Source: an uncultured Bacteroidales bacterium
GTDB taxonomy: Bacteria; Bacteroidota; Bacteroidia; Bacteroidales; Paludibacteraceae
Length of the DNA stretch: 8,877 bases
Assembly: GCA_937892015.1 (NCBI GenBank)
Contig: CALAUY010000165.1
Location: forward strand, 1 to 8,877
Direction of reading: 5' to 3'
Program-made: the position numbers and the translations under genes
Part shown: positions 1-7,450 of the stretch, piece after piece
Layout: each line of letters starts with the position of its first letter
Position numbering within the stretch: position 1 is the first letter of the stretch
The notes under the pieces: generated by a model
Database searches by the model: none
Told to the model about the DNA's origin: nothing
Seen by the model: only the letters and a program-made list of their open reading frames with translations

Positions 1-2373
1 GACACCTATCACCACACGATGTTTGAGATGCTGGGCAACTGGTCGTTTGGCGATTATTTCAAGAAAGAGGCCATCGACTGGGCTTGGGAGTACTTGGTGG
101 ACGTGCTTCATCTGGACCCCAACGACCTGTACGCGACAGTGTTTGAAGGTTCTCCGGAGGAGGGTCTCAGTCGCGACGACGAGGCTGCAAGTTACTGGGA
201 GAAGCACCTGCCCAAAGACCATATCCTCAATGGCAATAAACACGACAATTTCTGGGAAATGGGCGACACGGGTCCGTGCGGTCCTTGCTCGGAGATACAC
301 GTGGACAGTCGTTCGGCAGCGGAGAAAGCAGCCGTGCCCGGGCGTGAGTTGGTGAACAAAGACCACCCGCAGGTCATCGAGATATGGAACATCGTCTTCA
401 TGCAGTTCAACCGCAAAGCGGATGGTAGTCTTGCACCCCTCGCGAAGAAAGTGATTGACACGGGCATGGGTTTCGAGCGATTGGTTCGTACCATCGAGGG
501 CAAAACCTCTAACTACGACACCGACGTCTTCCAACCGATGCTGAAGACGATAGGTGAGCTGACGGGGCACGAGTACGGTCACGACAACGAGACGGACATT
601 GCCATGCGCGTCATCGCCGACCATATCCGTACCATCGCGTTCGCCATCACCGACGGCCAGTTGCCGAGTAACGAAAAAGCGGGGTACGTCATCCGACGCA
701 TCCTACGACGGGCCGTTAGATACGGATACACCTTCCTCGGACAACGCGAGGCGTTCCTCTATCGACTGATACCTCAACTAATAGCCGATCTCGGCGAAGC
801 TTACCCCGAGCTGTCGAAACAGCAACAACAGATAACGCCCGTCATCCGCAGCGAAGAAGAGGCGTTCCTGCGCACCCTCGACAAGGGCATCAGTCTGCTC
901 AACAAACTGATGGAAGAGGCTCATAAACAGCACAAAACGGAGATTTCCGGAGTCGATGTGTTCACATTGAAAGACACGTACGGTTTCCCCCTCGACCTAA
1001 CCGAACTCATCCTCCGCGAGAACGGGTTCACCACCAACGAAGCGGAGTATCAGAAAGCGCTTGAACGCCAGAAAGAGATGGGTCGCAGTGCCAACAAACA
1101 GGATCTGGGCGACTGGGTGGGTTCGCCTGAAACGGCCAACAGTCAGCCCGAGTTTGTCGGTTACGATGAGCTGTCTGTTCGCACGCACGTGCTACGTTAC
1201 AGAAAGGTATCGACCAAGAACGGGGCTTTCTATCAACTGGTTCTGGAAAAGACGCCTTTCTATGCCGAGATGGGCGGTGAGGTTGGTGACACGGGTATGC
1301 TGGGCAACGTGCAAGTGATTGATTGTAAGCGCGAGAACGGACTCAACGTCTGTATCACGCGCGAACTGCCGGATGGCATAGAGGGCGAGTTGACCGCTAC
1401 GGTGGATGCGGCTCGGCGCAAAGCAATCGCTTGCAACCACAGCGCTACCCATCTGCTCCATTACGCCTTGCGACAAGTGCTCGGCGAACATGTCGAACAG
1501 AAAGGGTCACTGGTGACACCCGATGGACTACGCTTCGATTTCAGCCATTTCCAAAAAGTGTCGCAAGCGGAGTTGCGAAAAGCCGAAAGACTGGCCAACG
1601 AACTCATTCGCAGCAACCTGCCCCTCGAAGAACATCGTCATACCCCCATTGCCCAAGCAAAAGAAATGGGCGCAATGGCACTCTTCGGCGAGAAATACGG
1701 TGACGAGGTGCGTGTCATCAAGTACGGCCCATCCATCGAACTATGCGGCGGTTGCCACGTGCACTCAACGGGCGAGATAGGCTCTGTACGCATCATGATG
1801 GAGACTTCCATCGCTGCGGGTATCCGACGCATCGAAGCCATCACGGCAGACAAAGTAGATGAGGTGTATTACGCCACCCAAGACATGCTCGCCGAGATGC
1901 GTTCTCTCTTCAACAACGCGCCCGACCTGGCCGGTGCTATCCGCAAGTCCATCGAAGAGAACGCGGGGCTGAAGAAACAGATTGACGGGTTCATGACAGA
2001 GCGTATTGCCACGTATCGCGACTCTATCCTACAGCGGGCAGAAGAGATTCACGGCATCAAGGTCGTACGCATAGAAGGACCGGCCGACAACAGCATGATT
2101 CGCAGTATGTTGCCGCTGCTGAAAGGGAAGTTCGCCGACGTACGTTTTGCCGTTGTAGCCGCTACCGAGCAAGACGACAAGCCGCAGATAGCCCTCTTCC
2201 TGAGTCAACCACTCGTGGATACGGGACTGAACGCAGGTGCACTCATCAAGAGTGCCGCCAAGCATATACAAGGTGGAGGCGGAGGTGCACCGCAAATGGC
2301 AACTGCCGGCGGTCGAAGCAAAGAAGGCCTCGGCGCTGCCATGGAGGCGCTGATGAACGCCATCGTAAAATGA
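1..2373 (+). CDS. alaS: Alanyl-tRNA synthetase AlaS, 5'-truncated by the window edge
   Basis: Charges tRNA-Ala with alanine in the cytosol and hydrolyses mischarged Ser/Gly-tRNA-Ala. The frame is open from base 1, giving 790 residues. The first ones (DTYHHTMFEMLGNWSFGDYF) align with about residue 84 of the E. coli enzyme, so roughly 80-95 N-terminal residues lie outside the window; the total would then be near the usual 870-880. Visible in order: class II catalytic segments (GDTGPCGPCSEIH near 262-300; GYVIRRILRR near 682), the GGEVGDTG segment near 1273, the editing domain with zinc ligands HSATH (His codons 1438 and 1450) and CGGCH (Cys 1744, His 1756), and a C-terminal DHHA1 domain with a glycine run near 2272 (GGGGGAPQMATAGG). 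The residue before the last zinc-ligand His is Cys where E. coli has Thr; this is probably harmless. It heads the visible plus-strand cluster; its promoter is outside the window. The family assignment is certain. Confidence 0.98.
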   Translation, partial: DTYHHTMFEMLGNWSFGDYFKKEAIDWAWEYLVDVLHLDPNDLYATVFEGSPEEGLSRDDEAASYWEKHLPKDHILNGNKHDNFWEMGDTGPCGPCSEIHVDSRSAAEKAAVPGRELVNKDHPQVIEIWNIVFMQFNRKADGSLAPLAKKVIDTGMGFERLVRTIEGKTSNYDTDVFQPMLKTIGELTGHEYGHDNETDIAMRVIADHIRTIAFAITDGQLPSNEKAGYVIRRILRRAVRYGYTFLGQREAFLYRLIPQLIADLGEAYPELSKQQQQITPVIRSEEEAFLRTLDKGISLLNKLMEEAHKQHKTEISGVDVFTLKDTYGFPLDLTELILRENGFTTNEAEYQKALERQKEMGRSANKQDLGDWVGSPETANSQPEFVGYDELSVRTHVLRYRKVSTKNGAFYQLVLEKTPFYAEMGGEVGDTGMLGNVQVIDCKRENGLNVCITRELPDGIEGELTATVDAARRKAIACNHSATHLLHYALRQVLGEHVEQKGSLVTPDGLRFDFSHFQKVSQAELRKAERLANELIRSNLPLEEHRHTPIAQAKEMGAMALFGEKYGDEVRVIKYGPSIELCGGCHVHSTGEIGSVRIMMETSIAAGIRRIEAITADKVDEVYYATQDMLAEMRSLFNNAPDLAGAIRKSIEENAGLKKQIDGFMTERIATYRDSILQRAEEIHGIKVVRIEGPADNSMIRSMLPLLKGKFADVRFAVVAATEQDDKPQIALFLSQPLVDTGLNAGALIKSAAKHIQGGGGGAPQMATAGGRSKEGLGAAMEALMNAIVK

Positions 2374-2396
2374 ACAAATTGTAAATGGTAAAGTAA

Positions 2397-2930
2397 ATGA
2401 AATCGTTTTTACAATTGGCGCAAGAGAGGCGCTCGATTCGTAAATATACAGCGCAACCTATCGATGACGAGGACATCCGGCAGATTATCCAAGCTGCACT
2501 CATGTCACCGGCATCGAAACGCTGTAATCCATGGGAGTTTGTGGTAGTGACCGACCACGCTATACTGAGCCAAATGGCCGGTTGCCGCACGTACGGCAGT
2601 CAGATGCTCAACGAGTCGGCTGCAGGTATCATCGTGTGCGTTGATGCCGGCCTGACCGACACATGGCAATGCGATGGGGCTATTGCCGCCGAACACATGC
2701 TCTTAGAGGCTGCTGACCTCGGACTCGGCGCTTGCTGGGTACAGGTTTACGGGCGATACGCCGATGAAGCCAAGACACTCTCGGCCGAACAACTCTTGCG
2801 ACATCTGACCGGCATACCCGACTCGCTGAACATACTATGCGTCATCTCTCTCGGTCACAAAAACGAAGAACGTAAACCACGCGAAATCGATAAACTGCAA
2901 TACGAAAAAGTGCATTATGGAAAATACTAA
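2397..2930 (+). CDS. Nitroreductase-family FMN oxidoreductase
   Basis: A 177-residue protein of the NAD(P)H-dependent, FMN-binding nitroreductase superfamily, which usually acts as a homodimer in the cytosol. Seen in the sequence: the N-terminal phosphate-binding motif RRSIRKY (residues 11-17), SPASKRCNPWEFVVV (37-51), which covers the usual SP(S/T)..N.QPW region, and the late GLGACWVQ (109-116) followed by the ISLGH strand near the C-terminus. Its length is typical of the short members. The start is the ATG 23 nt after the alaS stop, with A-rich upstream sequence (aaagtaa) instead of a Shine-Dalgarno. The gene lies between alaS and pdxA and overlaps pdxA, so it is probably co-transcribed. 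The physiological substrate cannot be inferred; members reduce quinones, nitroaromatics or flavins, and some act in cofactor metabolism. No symbol is justified. Confidence 0.93.
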   Translation: MKSFLQLAQERRSIRKYTAQPIDDEDIRQIIQAALMSPASKRCNPWEFVVVTDHAILSQMAGCRTYGSQMLNESAAGIIVCVDAGLTDTWQCDGAIAAEHMLLEAADLGLGACWVQVYGRYADEAKTLSAEQLLRHLTGIPDSLNILCVISLGHKNEERKPREIDKLQYEKVHYGKY

Positions 2931-4149
2931 ACCCATCATCGCCATCTCTTGCGGAGATATCAATGGTATAGGATACGAAGTTATCCTCAAGGGCATCGCT
3001 GACCCGCACATCTGCGAGCTCTGTACGCCCGTATTGTACGGCAATCAGCACATCGCACGCGAGCATCTCAAGCACATGGACGAGGAACTTCAGCACATGT
3101 CGTTCACCGTCATATCGTCCGCGAAAGAGGTTAAACAAGGCAAGATCAACCTCATCAATGTCTATCCCGACGATACGCCATTACATATCGGTCAATCGAC
3201 ACCCGAGGCGGGACACGCTTCGTTTGTGTCGCTCAGTCGCGCATGCGATGACCTCAAGCAGGGACTGGTGAACGCGCTGGTAACGGCTCCTATCAACAAG
3301 GAGAATATCCAGAGCAATTCGTTCCGATTTTCCGGTCATACCGAGTACCTGACCCAACTGTTCGGTAATGGCAGCGAGAGCCTGATGATGATGGTCAGTG
3401 AGCAGATGAAAGTGGCGTTAGTTTGCAACCACGTACCCATCTCGGAAGTGGCCTCGTGTATCACGAGCGAACGTATCGTGGATAAACTGCGGACGTTGGA
3501 AAAAGCGCTGGTGACAGATTTTCACGTGCATAAACCGCGTATCGCAGTACTCGCACTCAATCCGCATGCCGGCGATAATGGTCTTATCGGCAAAGAAGAA
3601 CGCGACATCATCCAACCCGCTATCCGCACAGCGTACGAAGAGGGGATACTCGCCTTCGGACCCTACTCTGCCGATGGATTCTTCGGTTCGGGCAAGTACG
3701 CACATTTTGATGCCATCCTCGCCATGTACCACGATCAAGGACTCATCCCGTTCAAGACCCTCGACATGGATGGCGTCAACTACACGGCCGGCCTTGACAT
3801 CATCCGTACGTCGCCCGATCACGGCACGGCGTACGATTTGGCCGGCAAGAACATCGCCGGCGAACGGTCGTTCGTTCACGCTCTGCTGATGGCCATCGAT
3901 GTGCTCCAACGCCGACAGACAAGTGCCGAGATAAACGCTAACCCGTTGCCGTTCAAAGAGAAAGAAGACCGACCGGCCCGACCGCTACCGTTCAAGGGAC
4001 TCGATTTCCTAAACAAACCCGCCGGTGAAACAGCATCACAAGGCAACCAACCCGCCGGTGAGACGGCATCACAAGGCAACCAACCTGCCGGTGAGACGGC
4101 ATCACAAGGCAACCAACCCGCCGGTGAAACGGCATCAGAAAACAAATAA
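2917..4149 (+). CDS. pdxA: 4-hydroxythreonine-4-phosphate dehydrogenase PdxA with a repeat-bearing C-terminal tail
   Basis: NAD-dependent oxidation and decarboxylation of 4-phosphohydroxy-L-threonine to 3-amino-2-oxopropyl phosphate, which PdxJ then uses to make pyridoxine 5'-phosphate. The N-terminus (ISCGDINGIGYEVI) is the usual PdxA opening. The metal/substrate histidines are present: SGHTEY (H141), CNHVP (H172), NPHAGD (H217) and AMYHDQG (H272). The last three match E. coli H166, H211 and H266 with a constant offset. The conserved core ends near residue 335 (AIDVLQRRQ), close to the normal family length of about 330-365. The protein instead runs to 410 residues: a Pro/Lys-rich linker holding two PLPFK motifs, then 3.6 copies of the 11-residue unit PAGETASQGNQ. 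The start ATG lies inside the nitroreductase gene (14-nt overlap in another frame), which implies translational coupling. The lipoprotein gene follows 11 nt after the stop. Enzyme identity is secure; a role for the tail is unknown. Confidence 0.96.
   Translation: MENTKPIIAISCGDINGIGYEVILKGIADPHICELCTPVLYGNQHIAREHLKHMDEELQHMSFTVISSAKEVKQGKINLINVYPDDTPLHIGQSTPEAGHASFVSLSRACDDLKQGLVNALVTAPINKENIQSNSFRFSGHTEYLTQLFGNGSESLMMMVSEQMKVALVCNHVPISEVASCITSERIVDKLRTLEKALVTDFHVHKPRIAVLALNPHAGDNGLIGKEERDIIQPAIRTAYEEGILAFGPYSADGFFGSGKYAHFDAILAMYHDQGLIPFKTLDMDGVNYTAGLDIIRTSPDHGTAYDLAGKNIAGERSFVHALLMAIDVLQRRQTSAEINANPLPFKEKEDRPARPLPFKGLDFLNKPAGETASQGNQPAGETASQGNQPAGETASQGNQPAGETASENK
3944..3997 (+). repeat. 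Degenerate direct repeat encoding PLPFK twice
   Basis: Two related 15-mers, cgttgccgttcaaag (3944-3958) and cgctaccgttcaagg (3983-3997), start 39 nt apart and in the same reading frame. Each encodes the core LPFK. They lie in the PdxA tail between the conserved enzyme and the 33-bp minisatellite, suggesting an older, decayed layer of duplication there. With only two imperfect copies, chance or proline-rich codon bias remains possible. Confidence 0.45.
4018..4137 (+). repeat. 33-bp in-frame minisatellite, 3.6 copies, at the 3' end of pdxA
   Basis: Head-to-tail units at 4018-4050, 4051-4083 and 4084-4116, then a partial 21-nt unit at 4117-4137 running into the stop codon. Units 2 and 3 differ at one base (ccc/cct); unit 1 differs from unit 2 at two positions (gaa/gag, aca/acg). 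The near identity indicates recent expansion or homogenisation. Each unit encodes PAGETASQGNQ, and 33 is a multiple of three, so gain or loss of units keeps the pdxA frame. Units 2 and 3 contain a small inverted repeat GCCG-gtgaga-CGGC (5 bp in unit 3: TGCCG/CGGCA), so short RNA hairpins are possible. The unit may belong to a dispersed family elsewhere in the genome, which cannot be judged from this window. Confidence 0.95.
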
Positions 4150-4160
4150 AATCAATCATT

Positions 4161-5222
4161 ATGAAAAAGTCCGTATTCTCTGCTCATTGTTCATTGATCG
4201 TTGTTCTTTGCTCCATGTTCCTACTTGTCGGCTGCAAGAACAATGGCAAAGTGGTAACTTCTGCCACCGGCACTATCTACGAGATGCTTGTCGTTTGCAA
4301 CAACAACTACTGGGAAGGCGAGCAGGGCGACACGCTGCGAGCGTACCTCGAGGCCGACATGCCTTGCATGCCACAGATGGAGAGCTACTTCACCCTCTCG
4401 CAAGTGAGTTGGGCCAATTTCGACGACATGCTCAAACCCGTGAGGAACATCCTACTGGTAGATGTCAATCCCCAGCGATACGAAGAGGCCAAGTTGGCCT
4501 ACACAACCGATTGGTACTCACATCCACAAGCCGTCATCCGACTCACAGCACCCAGCGGTGAGGCCATGCAGACACTCATCAACGAGAAAGCTGCTGCTAT
4601 CCGCGACTGGTTCGTGCGGCAAGAACTGGAGCGACAAGCCAAGTTCTACAAACGTTTCTGCAATCACGACGCATCCGACCTCATCCTCAAGAAGTTCGGC
4701 GTACAGATTTCTATCCCCGCCGATTATATGCTCATTCAAGACGAGGATGATTTCGTCTGGTGTTGCAACAACAACGGTCCTAAACGCCGCGACATCATCG
4801 TCTATACCTATCCTTATACCGATGCCAACACGTTCACGCTCGACTATCTTACAGCCAAACGCGACAGCATGCTCAGACGCATCAATGGTTATGTAGAGGG
4901 CTCGTACATGGGCACGGAGTACAAGATATTTCCCCCTCAGTATCAAGTCATTACAGTCAATGACAACGCTTACTGTGCCGAGGTGAGAGGATTATGGCGG
5001 ATGAAAGGCGGAGCAGCTATGGGTGGCCCGTTCGTGCAACACACGCGGCTTGATGAGACGCACCAACGTATCGTCACCGCAGAGGCGTTCGTGTATGCCG
5101 CCGGACAGTCAAAACGCAACGTATATAGGCAAGCTGAAGCAATCTTGTACACCATGAAAATGCCGGAAGAAATCAATGCCCTCAAAGAGGTCAGTATCTC
5201 AGCCTCTACGCCCGAGAAATAG
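4161..5222 (+). CDS. DUF4837-like lipoprotein of unknown function
   Basis: A 353-residue predicted envelope lipoprotein. The N-terminus has Lys2-Lys3, a hydrophobic stretch (about 12-23) and the lipobox LLVGC, with lipidated Cys25 the expected new N-terminus. The residues after it (KNNGK) lack the acidic patch often seen in Bacteroidota surface-export signals, so a periplasm-facing location is my inference. The mature part starts TGTIYEMLVVCNN and carries DWFVRQELERQAKFYKRF and VWCCNNNGPKRRDIIVYTYPY, a layout I recall from the Bacteroidota DUF4837 family; no function is known to me and no catalytic motif stands out. The ATG lies 11 nt after the pdxA stop, so it is the last gene of the visible cluster. 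Its TAG stop lies inside a perfect 20-bp tandem duplication shared with the convergent RSH gene. The Pfam label is from memory and should be checked; lipoprotein status is well supported. Confidence 0.85.
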   Translation: MKKSVFSAHCSLIVVLCSMFLLVGCKNNGKVVTSATGTIYEMLVVCNNNYWEGEQGDTLRAYLEADMPCMPQMESYFTLSQVSWANFDDMLKPVRNILLVDVNPQRYEEAKLAYTTDWYSHPQAVIRLTAPSGEAMQTLINEKAAAIRDWFVRQELERQAKFYKRFCNHDASDLILKKFGVQISIPADYMLIQDEDDFVWCCNNNGPKRRDIIVYTYPYTDANTFTLDYLTAKRDSMLRRINGYVEGSYMGTEYKIFPPQYQVITVNDNAYCAEVRGLWRMKGGAAMGGPFVQHTRLDETHQRIVTAEAFVYAAGQSKRNVYRQAEAILYTMKMPEEINALKEVSISASTPEK

Positions 5223-5246
5223 CTTTTACGCCCGAGAAATAGCTTT
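5207..5246. repeat. Perfect 20-bp tandem duplication spanning two convergent stop codons
   Basis: Two identical, abutting copies of tacgcccgagaaatagcttt at 5207-5226 and 5227-5246; the match ends exactly at both edges. The left copy carries the end of the lipoprotein gene (TPEK, then TAG at 5220-5222). The right copy, read on the minus strand, encodes the end of the RSH protein (KAISRA), whose TAA stop is formed at the junction of the copies (5226-5228). Deleting one copy leaves both protein sequences intact, the RSH stop becoming TAG at 5206-5208. No terminator-like hairpin is seen between the two genes. Confidence 0.97.
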
Positions 5247-7367
5247 GACGCCCTTGACGGTCGCTATCTTCTTTTGGATGGTATCCAACTGGTCAGTCGA
5301 TGACACCAACAACGTCAGATGCCCCTCGAACAACCCGTCATGCGAGTCGATGGAGATAGTTCGCAGCAGTACGCCCGGCTCTTTGTTGATGAGCGAGGAG
5401 ATGCCGCTGACTATACCGATATCGTCGTTGCCGACAACGCGTAACGTGATGGGATACTGCAACCCGGCCGCTTTGCCTGACCAACGAGCCGGCACGATAC
5501 GATACGGAAAACGTGCGCGCATATCTGCAGCGTTTGGGCAGTTGGCACGGTGAATCTTAATGCCGGACATGACGCTCACGAAACCGAAGATATCGTCTCC
5601 ATAGATGGGATTGCAGCACTTGGCCAGTTTATAATCGACGTTCTTCAGGTTCTGCTCTATCACCAACACGTCTTGCCGACTCTGCGTCATGTCGGGGCTC
5701 TGTTGCACGAACTGCTCTGCCGAGATAGGTGACGCCATATGTTCTTGCTCTTGTCCCTCACGCTCCAGCTCGGCGTACGTGTCACGGATGGCGAGGATAT
5801 CCAGCCGTCCTTGAGCCAACGCTTGGTAGAAATCCGACACGGCCTTAAAGCCCAGTTTCTTGGCCAGTTGCGCTACTCTACCCTCCGAATAGTCGAGCTT
5901 CCAGTTCTTGAACCGCCGTTCGAGCAACTCACGCCCATCGGCCGCATCTTTGAACTCAATCTCCTTGAGGGCTTGGCGTATCTTCGTCTTGGCTTTACTC
6001 GTCTGCACAAGTTTCAGCCATGCTTCTGACGGTTTCTGTGTGGGCGATGTAAGCACTTCTACTTGGTCGCCGTTATGCAGCACATGTTTGATGGGCACGT
6101 TTCGACTGCCTATCTTACCCCCAACGCACTGACAACCGATGCGAGAGTGGATGGCAAACGCAAAATCAAGCACTGTCGCTCCTTTAGGCAGTTTCTTCAG
6201 TTCACCTGTGGGAGTAAAAACGAAGACCTCCTTGTCGTACAGATTCATGCGGAACTCATTGATTGCCTCACGGTTATCCACATGTTCGCTCTCAAGCATC
6301 TCACGTACACCCTTTAGGAAATCATCCATTCCGGCCTCGCTCTGCCCGCCCTTGTATTTCCAATGCGCGGCAACACCTTTTTCGGCCACCTCATCCATCC
6401 TCTCTGTGCGAATCTGCACCTCAACCCATTTGTTTTCCGGCCCGAGCACGGTGGTATGCAGCGACTCGTATCCGTTCGATTTGGGGATTGAAAGCCAGTC
6501 GCGCAGACGCTTCGGATTGGGCTGATACATATCGGCCACAACCGAGTACGCCTGCCAACACTCTGCTTTTTCTTTCTCCGGCGCAGAGTTGAGGATAATG
6601 CGGATGGCGAACAGGTCGTAGATGCCGTCAACACCGCATTGCTGCTTTTGCATCTTGTTGTAGATAGAGTGAATCGACTTGGTTCTGCCCTTGATGTGAA
6701 AACTCAGTCCCAACGCTTTCAGTTTTTCTTCGAGAGGCTTGATGAATGCGGCCACGTACGCATCGCGCTCGGGTTTCTTCGCGTTGAGCGCCTGCGCAAT
6801 CTCCTTGTATATGGTGTAATTCGAAAACTTCAGCGACAAGTCCTCCAGTTCGGTCTTGATGGCATACAAGCCCAGTCTGTGAGCGAGCGGAGCGTACAGG
6901 AACGATGTCTCGCGGGCCACCTGACGACGATAATCACTATCTTGCCCGTTGTTGAGTTCGCGCATGATACGCAACCGCTCGGCGATGATAATCATCACCA
7001 CGCGGATGTCCTCCGCAAGCGCCAAAAGCAGTTTGCGGAAATTCTCAGTCTCAAGCACCGTATTCATCCGATATAGGTCTTCCACACGACCCAGACCATG
7101 GATAATAGCCGCCACTTGGGGATTAAAAACAGCCATCACTTCGCTCTCCGGACGGTCGCGCAGCAAGATAGCAGCCACTGTCGTTGCATTGAGGCCTATC
7201 TCTGACACTGCAATCTCAGAAGTAGCAATTCGACGTTGTAATTCACTCTCATCTATCCGCTCGACCGCATCGCTCAAAAATGCACGTTCTTTTTCAGAAA
7301 AAACGATGTGATGCGCTTCACTCAAACGGAGAAGTGAATCGTTCAGTATGGGGATGTTCGTTTCCAT
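5226..7367 (-). CDS. relA: RelA/SpoT homolog, (p)ppGpp synthetase with degenerate hydrolase domain
   Basis: A 713-residue long-RSH stringent-response protein that transfers pyrophosphate from ATP to GTP or GDP. Residues count from the ATG at 7367. The N-terminal HD region is degenerate: the usual HDxxED is LLRDRPESE (68-76), the histidine expected near TSEIAVSEI is absent, and the usual LADRLHNM is IAERLRIM (129-136). The synthetase looks complete: GRTKSIHSIYNKM (227-239), RLRD (287-290, the basic RXKD-like type), NGYESLH (298-304), EVQIRT (316-321) and AAHWKYK. A TGS domain (about 377-440), a zinc-finger-like segment (AKCCNPIYGDD, later H606 and C610) and a C-terminal ACT domain (about 637-713) follow. 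An in-frame TTG at 7388 would add 7 residues; the ATG is preferred because it is a standard codon and lies about 36 nt after a good predicted promoter. Hydrolase loss is inferred from residues; relA is used in the RelA-like sense. Confidence 0.95.
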   Translation of the reverse strand: METNIPILNDSLLRLSEAHHIVFSEKERAFLSDAVERIDESELQRRIATSEIAVSEIGLNATTVAAILLRDRPESEVMAVFNPQVAAIIHGLGRVEDLYRMNTVLETENFRKLLLALAEDIRVVMIIIAERLRIMRELNNGQDSDYRRQVARETSFLYAPLAHRLGLYAIKTELEDLSLKFSNYTIYKEIAQALNAKKPERDAYVAAFIKPLEEKLKALGLSFHIKGRTKSIHSIYNKMQKQQCGVDGIYDLFAIRIILNSAPEKEKAECWQAYSVVADMYQPNPKRLRDWLSIPKSNGYESLHTTVLGPENKWVEVQIRTERMDEVAEKGVAAHWKYKGGQSEAGMDDFLKGVREMLESEHVDNREAINEFRMNLYDKEVFVFTPTGELKKLPKGATVLDFAFAIHSRIGCQCVGGKIGSRNVPIKHVLHNGDQVEVLTSPTQKPSEAWLKLVQTSKAKTKIRQALKEIEFKDAADGRELLERRFKNWKLDYSEGRVAQLAKKLGFKAVSDFYQALAQGRLDILAIRDTYAELEREGQEQEHMASPISAEQFVQQSPDMTQSRQDVLVIEQNLKNVDYKLAKCCNPIYGDDIFGFVSVMSGIKIHRANCPNAADMRARFPYRIVPARWSGKAAGLQYPITLRVVGNDDIGIVSGISSLINKEPGVLLRTISIDSHDGLFEGHLTLLVSSTDQLDTIQKKIATVKGVKAISRA

Positions 7368-7409
7368 TCTTTTGTGCGTTTTTTTCAACTTTCATGTCCA
7401 AAAATCATG

Positions 7410-7441
7410 CAAAAGTAACCAAATAAAGTCAAAAAAGCAAA
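7410..7441 (-). promoter_or_regulatory. Predicted Bacteroidota-type sigma-ABfr promoter for the RSH gene
   Basis: Read on the minus strand, TTTG (7441-7438) is followed after exactly 20 nt by TACTTTTG (7417-7410), matching the -33 TTTG and -7 TAnnTTTG consensus of Bacteroidota housekeeping promoters. Transcription would start near 7403, giving a leader of about 36 nt to the ATG at 7367. The -7 match is full, but T-rich DNA raises the chance of a random TTTG. Confidence 0.65.
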
Positions 7442-7450
7442 AAAAAATGC

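Noticed and set aside
3418..3909. 163-codon open frame antisense to pdxA
   Set aside because: It has no recognisable motif, lies wholly opposite a well-conserved enzyme, and is explained by the codon bias of pdxA.
3876..4145. Antisense frame with repeated AVSPAGWLPCD
   Set aside because: It is the reverse complement of the same 33-bp repeat; no start context or known domain supports a gene.
4175..4225. T-rich 'cattgttcattg'-like sequence in the lipoprotein signal peptide as a dispersed repeat
   Set aside because: It encodes a normal hydrophobic signal sequence (CSLIVVLCSMFLL); the repetition is too short and imperfect to call within this window.
4025..4561. 178-codon frame reading KATNPPVRRH-type repeats from the minisatellite into the lipoprotein gene
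   Set aside because: It is the alternate frame of the 33-bp repeat, kept open because the unit is a multiple of three; beyond the repeat it is a shadow of the lipoprotein gene.
6639..7076. Plus-strand 145-codon open frame opposite the RSH gene
   Set aside because: It is antisense to the conserved synthetase region, with low-information sequence; a shadow.
7368..7388. Longer RSH protein starting at 7388 (7 more residues)
   Set aside because: The codon at 7388 is TTG, not ATG. An ATG lies 21 nt downstream before the conserved region, and nothing favours the TTG start.
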